Shown here: piece by piece, positions 57,918 through 64,000 of the stretch | Numbering within the stretch: position 1 is the stretch's first letter | Layout: every line of letters begins with the position of its first letter | NCBI RefSeq assembly: GCF_036323735.1 | Contig: NC_086026.1 | Coordinates: forward strand, 88,805,359 to 88,869,358 | DNA length: 64,000 nt | Direction of reading: 5' to 3' | Source: Rattus norvegicus | Lineage: Eukaryota; Chordata; Mammalia; Rodentia; Muridae | The notes under the pieces: generated by a model | What the model saw: only the letters and a program-made list of their open reading frames with translations | Database searches by the model: none | What the model was told of the DNA's origin: nothing | Translations under genes and position numbers: made by a program

Positions 57918-58028
57918 ATAAAAAGTAAGCAGGGGGATGGAGGATGGGATAGGGGGTTTCCAGAGGAAAAAACCAGGAAAGGTGATAACATTTGAAATGT
58001 AAATAAATAAGATATCCAATAAAAAAAG
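57918..58028 (+). mobile_element. L1 3' terminus
   Basis: gggatggaggatgggatagg, then ggtgataacatttgaaatgt and an AATAAA-like A-tail. Only the last about 110 bp of an L1. Confidence 0.75.
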
Positions 58029-58237
58029 TAAGAAAATCCTCCTTCCATCTCTCCCCAAAAGAAATACCTGCAGACCCGTAAGGTCTGTTGGAGTTAACAG
58101 CTAATGAGTCTGTAGACTTCACTCACATTGGGAACATCTATTGAAGTCCTGGTCAATCATGCTACACATAGTTTCTCCAGATACACAATGTGTCCAGTTG
58201 GTAGTATCTGCGTTCACCACACTAGGATGGCCTTCTG
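58029..58237. other. Short unique segment between L1 pieces
   Basis: Nothing recognised. Confidence 0.4.
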
Positions 58238-58375
58238 CCAGAGCACCACATGGAGTTAATAGATATCTACAGAATCTTTCACCCCCAGAACAAGAGAATA
58301 TATCTTCTCAGCATCTCACAAAACCTTCTCCAAAATTGACCATATAATTGGACACACACATAAAAAAGCTGTGGC

Positions 58376-58376
58376 A

Positions 58377-58439
<63 letters not shown>
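58376..58439. repeat. (TA)n microsatellite
   Basis: About 32 TA units with one C interruption, at the L1 deletion junction. Confidence 0.97.
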
Positions 58440-58442
<3 letters not shown>

Positions 58443-58471
58443 CACCAAAACTAGATAAGATTGATGAAGCT

Positions 58472-58706
58472 AAAAAAACACATGCTGAGGGCTGGAGAGA
58501 TGGCTCAGAGGTTAAGAGCACTGTCTGCTCTTCCAGAGGTCCTGAGTTCAATTCCCAGCCACCACATGGTGGCTCACAACCACCTATAATCAGGTCTGGT
58601 GCCCTCTTCTGGCCTGTAGTTGCATACATGCAGGCAGAAAGTTGTATGATGTATACATAAATAAATAAATAAATAAATAAATAAATGTTAAAAAAAAACA
58701 CATGCT
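58472..58706 (+). mobile_element. B2 SINE with 15-bp TSD
   Basis: The body is 58,487-58,691: gagggctggagagatggctc (A box region), ggtcctgagttcaattccc (B box), the B2 3' half, and a (TAAA)n-type tail at 58,655-58,690. TSD aaaaaaacacatgct is at 58,472-58,486 and 58,692-58,706. Inserted into the L1 3'UTR, so younger than it. Confidence 0.95.
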
Positions 58707-59394
58707 AAAAGGGATCTTATGTAGATCTCCTGAGAGACACATCCAGAGCATGTCCAATACAGAGGTCAATGCTAGGAGCAAACCACCGAACTGAGAAAAG
58801 GAACCCCTTTGTGGGGATTAGAGAAAGGATTGGAAGAGCTGAAGAGGTTTGCAATCCCATAAGAACAGCAGTGTCAACCAACCAGAGCTCCCAGGGACTA
58901 AACCACTACCCAGTGACTATACATGGACTGACTGAGGGCTCCAACTGCATATGTAGCAGAGATCAGCCTTGTTGGGGCACCAGTGGAAGGAGAAGACCTT
59001 GGTCCTGCCAAGCTTGGACCCTCAGTGCAAGGGAATGTCGCAGGGCAGGTGGTAAGGTTGGTAAATGGGGGGGGGACACCCCTCTGGGGGAGGGGGAGGG
59101 GATAGGGGGCTTATGGACAGGAACCAGGAAAGGGAATAACATTTGAAATGTAAATAAAGAAATATATCTAATAAATTTTTTTTAAAAAGTTCGCATGGTA
59201 GTGTTGGTAAACTTTGAGAATCATAGTTACTTCTGAGGTTTAGTAAAGCACAGAAATCCAATTTTTCTTTATATAGGTTCAGATTCTGGAGATATATTTA
59301 GGATACCTGATGATGTCTAATTCTAAAATTATAATTCTTCTGAAGACTTAAACATTAGAATATAATTGCATCATGTCCCCCCTTGCCTTTAATC

Positions 59395-60470
59395 CCCACA
59401 ACTCCTCGCACTTATTACTCAAAAGTCCTCCCCTTATTACTCAAAATCAGAGGCTCCTTTATCTTTAGTTGCTATTGTACCATATACAGATGTATAAATG
59501 TCTACGTATGCAAATACAATGCTCTCAGTCCAATTAGTGCTATTTCTGTGTCTATTAGGGCCGACCATTTGACACTGAATTAAATTAGAGGGTCTTTGTG
59601 AAGAACTATTTCTCTAAACATTCTTTAGCTTCTTGTGGTATGTGGGTTTTTTTTTTTTTTTTTGAGATCTATGGGTGGGATTTACCCGCTTCACACTAGT
59701 ATGTCTATTGCTATTACATAATTTTGAGATATGATGGGAAAAGCTTCTGTCATTTCTAGGATACCTAACCTCACAGCAGCTCTCCTGGAACTCTGGCTCA
59801 TACAGTCTTTCTGCCCCATCTTCTGTGATGGTCTCTGAGCCTTAGGTGCAGAAATAGTATTGCAGAGGAATTAATTGAGGCTGGATACTCAACTCTCACT
59901 TGTTCTATTTTGATTGATTTTAGATTTCTGTAATGACTTACCTTCTGTTGCAAAGAAAGGTTTCTTTTATTTGGGGTGAGAGTTACTCACCTATAAGTGG
60001 GTATAAGGCTAGATATTTATAATGTAGTTAGAATTTATGCTCATTCAAAATATTAAATATTAAAGTAGTAAGAATGGTGTCTACTCTAAGACCCATGACC
60101 TTAATAGCCCTGGGTGGTGGATTAAGTTTCTGGTACCAGACATGATGTCCTTCCTGTTGAGAGGGTCTTAAGTCAATAAGAGAGACGTTGGTTACTGTCG
60201 GTATCAGGACCACTTATGCAGTCAGATTGGAGCTATTGGCTATTATGAGTGCCACTTATGTGGTCAGGCTGGTCCTTGTGGTAGGTTCGTAAGCATCACG
60301 GCTCATAGGACTCTAGGTTTCTTCTCTCCCTTGGAAGCTTGCATAGCAATTTCCAGGACTACAAAAGCTAATTTTCAGGGAGGAAGTGACAGGTCAGAAA
60401 CAGCTTATTTTCTCTGGGTCTTGTGTCGAAAGTGTATGTTGTCTTCAGCTATAGGGATTTACCTTCCTTT
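59395..60470 (-). mobile_element. Long old Lx-type L1 3'UTR
   Basis: Blocks in consensus order on the minus strand: gggccgaccatttgacactg (59,559), ctttctgccccatcttctgt (59,806), tgggtataaggctagatatt (59,999), agacatgatgtccttcctgt (60,137), ttggaagcttgcatagcaat (60,331). One of the longer pieces of this 3'UTR type. No ORF2. Confidence 0.7.
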
Positions 60471-60605
60471 AACATTTGCAAGACAACCAAGGGAAACAGC
60501 AATAGCCTGTATTATTTCAGAAGTTTGTTGGCACAACGTCTCTTCATACATTTATTATTCCATATACCAAAAATAGTTTGTTTCTTTTATTTTAAGAATT
60601 AATGG
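60471..60605. other. Short unique segment
   Basis: Nothing recognised. Confidence 0.4.
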
Positions 60606-60742
60606 CAGCCTCTCACCCTGTAACCGCAGCTGACCTGGACTTCACCATGTGGAATAGGCCAGTTTCCAAGTCTCAAAGATCCACCTTTCTCTGCCCTCTG
60701 AGTACTGAGAATTAAAGATGTGTACCACCACACCTTTAATTC
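60606..60742 (-). mobile_element. B1 SINE, old
   Basis: ctgacctggacttcaccatg, then gatccacctttctctgccct and gtgtaccaccacacc match B1 in minus orientation. Diverged. Confidence 0.7.
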
Positions 60743-62087
60743 CCAGAACTTGGGAATTTTTCTTACTGTGCTAGAGAAAAAAATGCATTCTAAGAAATAA
60801 GAGGCAGAAACATTGTTTGAACATGTATATTTTCTCTGAGATCTTACTAGTTTAAATTATGAGTTTCTTATATCAACCTTTTATGAATAAAAGTCATCCA
60901 ATTTATCTACTTATCTGGTCATCATGACAAAGAAATGCCATTCAGAGTATGGCAGGGAAAAATGAAAGGAAGGAAGGAAGAAAGGAAGGAAGGAAAGAAA
61001 GCAAGGAAGAAAGAAAGAAATCAAGACACTATTCTTGTTGGGACTATACAATATAGGAATTTCAACTGCATGAATGATATTTTAAGTCTATGTTTATTCA
61101 TCCAAAGTTCATTAATCAAATTGAATTAACCTTTTCAAATTGCATAGGTGTCATCTCCTTCCTTCCCCCCTCCCCCTACTCTGTGCACTAAGTCAGTATG
61201 TCTAAACCATCCTTACAGAGCAGTGAGGACTTAGGGATCATTACTTCCACTGTAGTTCTCAGTACTGAGCTTTTGATCATTGAAGCTACATAGCTTCACG
61301 TGGGTGTGTAGTGTGGTTAAAACAGTTGATGACTTGTTTTTCTTTGACTATTTAGCAGGCATTTTAATGAATAAGGTCTGAATTATTTCTTGTACCCACA
61401 AGCCATAATGAATTCATCATTTCAGAAGAAAGTATTTTTATTTCTGAGACACTATGTTCTGAAGAGTCAACCCAAGCTGTCTACTGAATTACATCGGATT
61501 GGCCTGGGACTTTATTGCTAGGTTTTCCATTAGCTCAGGGCTGAAGCTCCCTGCTGATGTGACTGAGAGAGCCCTCTTTGCTCGTGGACCAGGGAGAGAA
61601 AAGCAAGAGATAACCACAAGGCGATGACATTTAACAATCACTCACAGCTATTTTTTTCCGAATATGACAGATATATTCCCCACTTCTCCAGTTACTTTAT
61701 GAGAGGAAATTTGAATATAGATGAAACACAAGGACCAACATTTTAAGATTACCATATAGAGGGTATAGAATGCCATTTCAAGATCTGATGTTTATAACCA
61801 CAGCATATGAGAACCATTTCCCCCTCTGTTCATACTCCACACTCTTAATCTTACCATATAAAACTGTTATAAGTATCACATACCATATTTTTATGTCAAA
61901 TTTTAGAGTAAGGTTCATTTACATTTGGTACCTAAGACCAATAAAACTTATAAAACCTTATGAATTGTGGGGTAATAATAATAGGCAACATTTTATATTT
62001 AAACTTAAAATACTGCCTGATATGTATGTGGTGACAAATATTGAAAATATGATGGACACATGTCATGTTGTTTCTCAGGTAATACAT
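60743..62087. other. Unique sequence
   Basis: No gene seen. Contains the GGAA repeat at 60,965-61,022. Confidence 0.45.
60965..61022. repeat. (GGAA)n/(GAAA)n tract
   Basis: Imperfect purine tetranucleotide repeats. Confidence 0.93.
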
Positions 62088-62268
62088 TAGCAATAGCTAA
62101 CGTGATTTTCATCACTATTCATTATTGAATATTTATTATTGCTGCCTCTGTTTTACAAGGAATTTGACATATAGTTAAATGATTTACTGAAGTTAAAAAA
62201 TTGACCAAACTGATATTTGAACCCAAGCCATAGGTTCCAGGATTTGTGATCTTAAACACTAAAAGAGT
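62088..62268 (-). mobile_element. MIR SINE
   Basis: gcaatagctaacgtgatttt, then ctctgttttacaaggaattt and tatttgaacccaagccatag follow a full MIR read on the minus strand, including the tRNA-like end (gatcttaaacac). Confidence 0.75.
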
Positions 62269-62878
62269 CACACATGTAACCAATTGATTATTTATGTGAT
62301 CACATATGATTTTAATTCATGTAAGTGGTCTCAGCCTAATATGATTGAGGCTGACAGTGAGAAGGTCCCTTATAAGGTATCAGGGTAAATTCTACAGTTG
62401 TATAATATTGAGCATTTTTTTTCAGTGTTTGGCTTAGTGGGTACTGTACCTGTTTTAGGAGACTAATTTGCTCAAGTAGAAAAGTGAATGTATTTAAAAA
62501 AGAATGAAAATTATCTCTAAGCTTTGAAAAAAATTGCATTTGAAGTAAGGAATTCTGAACTCCGATCTTCTTTGGCTTGGTAGCTCTGTGTTTCTCTCAC
62601 TGCACGAAGCCCAGCAGACCTGGTGGGTAGTGAGCTCACAAATGTACTGGGACTGAATTTCAAGTTTCAGCATGACCCTTGGCACGCACTGGCAGTACAC
62701 CAGTGGCTAGCTCAAAGAAGCTTACGATTTTGATATTGATTCAGTCTGCATTCCCTTCAATTGTATCATACTTTTAAAAGTTGTTTTTAACAGCTGCTGT
62801 GATAAAAAAAATCAGTGTGAAAAAGGAAATGAATGTGCAGTGTCCAGTGATTCTTGAGTTTGGGGAATCATGAGAGTC

Positions 62879-62880
<2 letters not shown>
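62269..62880. other. Unique sequence
   Basis: Nothing recognised. Confidence 0.45.

Positions 62881-62936
<56 letters not shown>
62881..62936. repeat. (TA)n microsatellite
   Basis: About 27 uninterrupted TA units; self-complementary. Confidence 0.97.
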
Positions 62937-62938
<2 letters not shown>

Positions 62939-64000
62939 CATATGAATATTTTGTTTTCAAATGGTTGTTAAGGCATATCGGATATATATTTTGATAAACT
63001 TAAGAAAATCTTTATTTGGATGTGGTCACTTAACAAAGAAAATTGTCAGCTATTTAATTTGTACTAGGATCACCATGAAAACTCGGAGTATTGAGCACAC
63101 ATCAGGGGCCTGTGAAATAAGAATGTTGAGGAACTTCTGGAAGAGCAAATTAGCTTGGGGTGCATCAGGACATTTTTTGTTTTACAATTCTGTTACTTTT
63201 ATTTTTAATAATTCAGCACATTAATAGTTATATATCTGCTTAAATATGCATGAGGCTGATGCCAATAGCTTGAATTGTATCAACTCCAAGCCCCAATGCT
63301 ACATTCCTAATAACAATTCTGCAATACCCCAGCAATCTGCTTAAACATAAAAGCAAACAATAATAAAACACAAAGCCCATTTGTCTTTCTGTGCTAACAG
63401 TTCAAAACATATTCCAAATACTGAGTTAGGATCATGTACCTGTACACCATGAAATGACCATAAATTTAGTTTAAAATAATACACAAGAATCCACCACATG
63501 TTTAGTAGAATTTACACCAGAATCTTTCCAACATAGACTCCAGATGAGAAATGTGAGCTAGGATGATCTTCACAAAGAAGTGAAAAGAGAAAATAATTTG
63601 CCTCCCAAGATCTGTCCATCTTAGCTAGTTGTAAGGTCAATCCACCAAGTTCCATAGTTCAATAAACCAACAAGTATTACAACCACGAATGTGACTGAGC
63701 CTTTTGGACTTCTAACTTCCTGGGAGACTATTTGATCTCATGACTATACATGAAGTCTGGTAACTTTAAGTTATCATTTCTTTTGAAATTCCAGCTTCTC
63801 AGGTCTCTCTGTACATGAAGTGACAAAAGATGCAATATGCATTCTCTTGCATCAGAACATTTTTAACTCCAGTATTTATTTGAGAATCAGAAGAGATGCT
63901 ATTAAATTCTAAGGTAACCGTAATAGTCAATGAGTCTCTGGCAAGGCAGAGATGAATTCAAGTAACTTGTTAATTTCATGTATCACTAACTGGTAGTTAA
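62937..64000. other. Unique AT-rich sequence
   Basis: No gene, SINE or L1 recognised up to the window edge. Confidence 0.45.

Larger units (their letters stand above)
58238..59190 (+). mobile_element. Internally deleted L1, split by a B2
   Basis: 58,238-58,372 matches the endonuclease segment of ORF2 (tctccaaaattgaccatata corresponds to the FSKIDHII part). After a (TA)n tract, 58,440-59,190 is 3'UTR with a G-rich purine tract (59,067-59,110) and an A-tail. Most of ORF2 is missing between them. A B2 inserted at 58,487. Confidence 0.7.

Noticed and set aside
1..64000. CRISPR arrays, bacterial operons, phage or plasmid features
   Set aside because: Repeats are microsatellites and retroposons; nothing prokaryotic is present.

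Overview
This is a piece of mammalian nuclear DNA, almost certainly rat (Rattus). The signs are a rat-type LINE-1 (L1) with two intact ORFs and roughly 600-bp GC-rich 5' monomers, a classic tRNA-Ala-like ID element, B1/B2/B4-type SINEs, several rodent Lx-type L1 remnants and long CA/CT microsatellites. No host protein-coding gene can be supported; most open frames are shadows of L1 sequence or of microsatellites. Family names come from memory of the sequences, not from a database search.

Layout. 1-3,350: old L1 remnants interrupted by a better-preserved Lx-type L1 3' end. 5,278-6,917: a young 5'-truncated L1 with a 16-bp target-site duplication (TSD). 6,934-17,370: mostly unique DNA with an Lx 3'UTR, a B2, a truncated L1, an ID, a B4-type SINE and other scattered repeats; one weak exon candidate lies at 8,512-8,585. 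17,768-28,560: a nested stack. An old Lx ORF2 fragment was split first by a composite holding a full-length, intact-ORF L1 (19,064-25,853, minus strand) plus an extra L1 3' end (18,182-19,068), and again by a 5'-inverted L1 (26,311-28,173). Both inserts are bounded by recognisable TSDs. 28,560-37,300: unique DNA, fragments of ancient L1, an Lx 3'UTR, and a second 5'-inverted (twin-primed) L1 at 33,903-35,026 with a 14-bp TSD. 37,500-43,360: a decayed, nearly full-length Lx-type L1 on the plus strand, interrupted by a young L1 3' end and a rodent repeat. 43,360-64,000: mainly unique AT-rich DNA with a degenerate C-rich tandem repeat (44,640-45,225), two DNA-transposon-like rodent repeats, a 340-bp pyrimidine tract, an L1/B2 cluster (57,285-59,190), an Lx 3'UTR and one MIR.

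The only genes with intact coding capacity are ORF1 and ORF2 of the minus-strand L1. They form one retrotransposition unit: the 5'UTR monomers act as promoter, ORF1p as RNA chaperone, ORF2p as endonuclease and reverse transcriptase, and the 3'UTR carries a purine-rich tract and A-tail. I found no undescribed biological system. The most informative parts are the intact L1, its doubled 3' end inside one TSD pair, and the two inversion-bearing L1 insertions.
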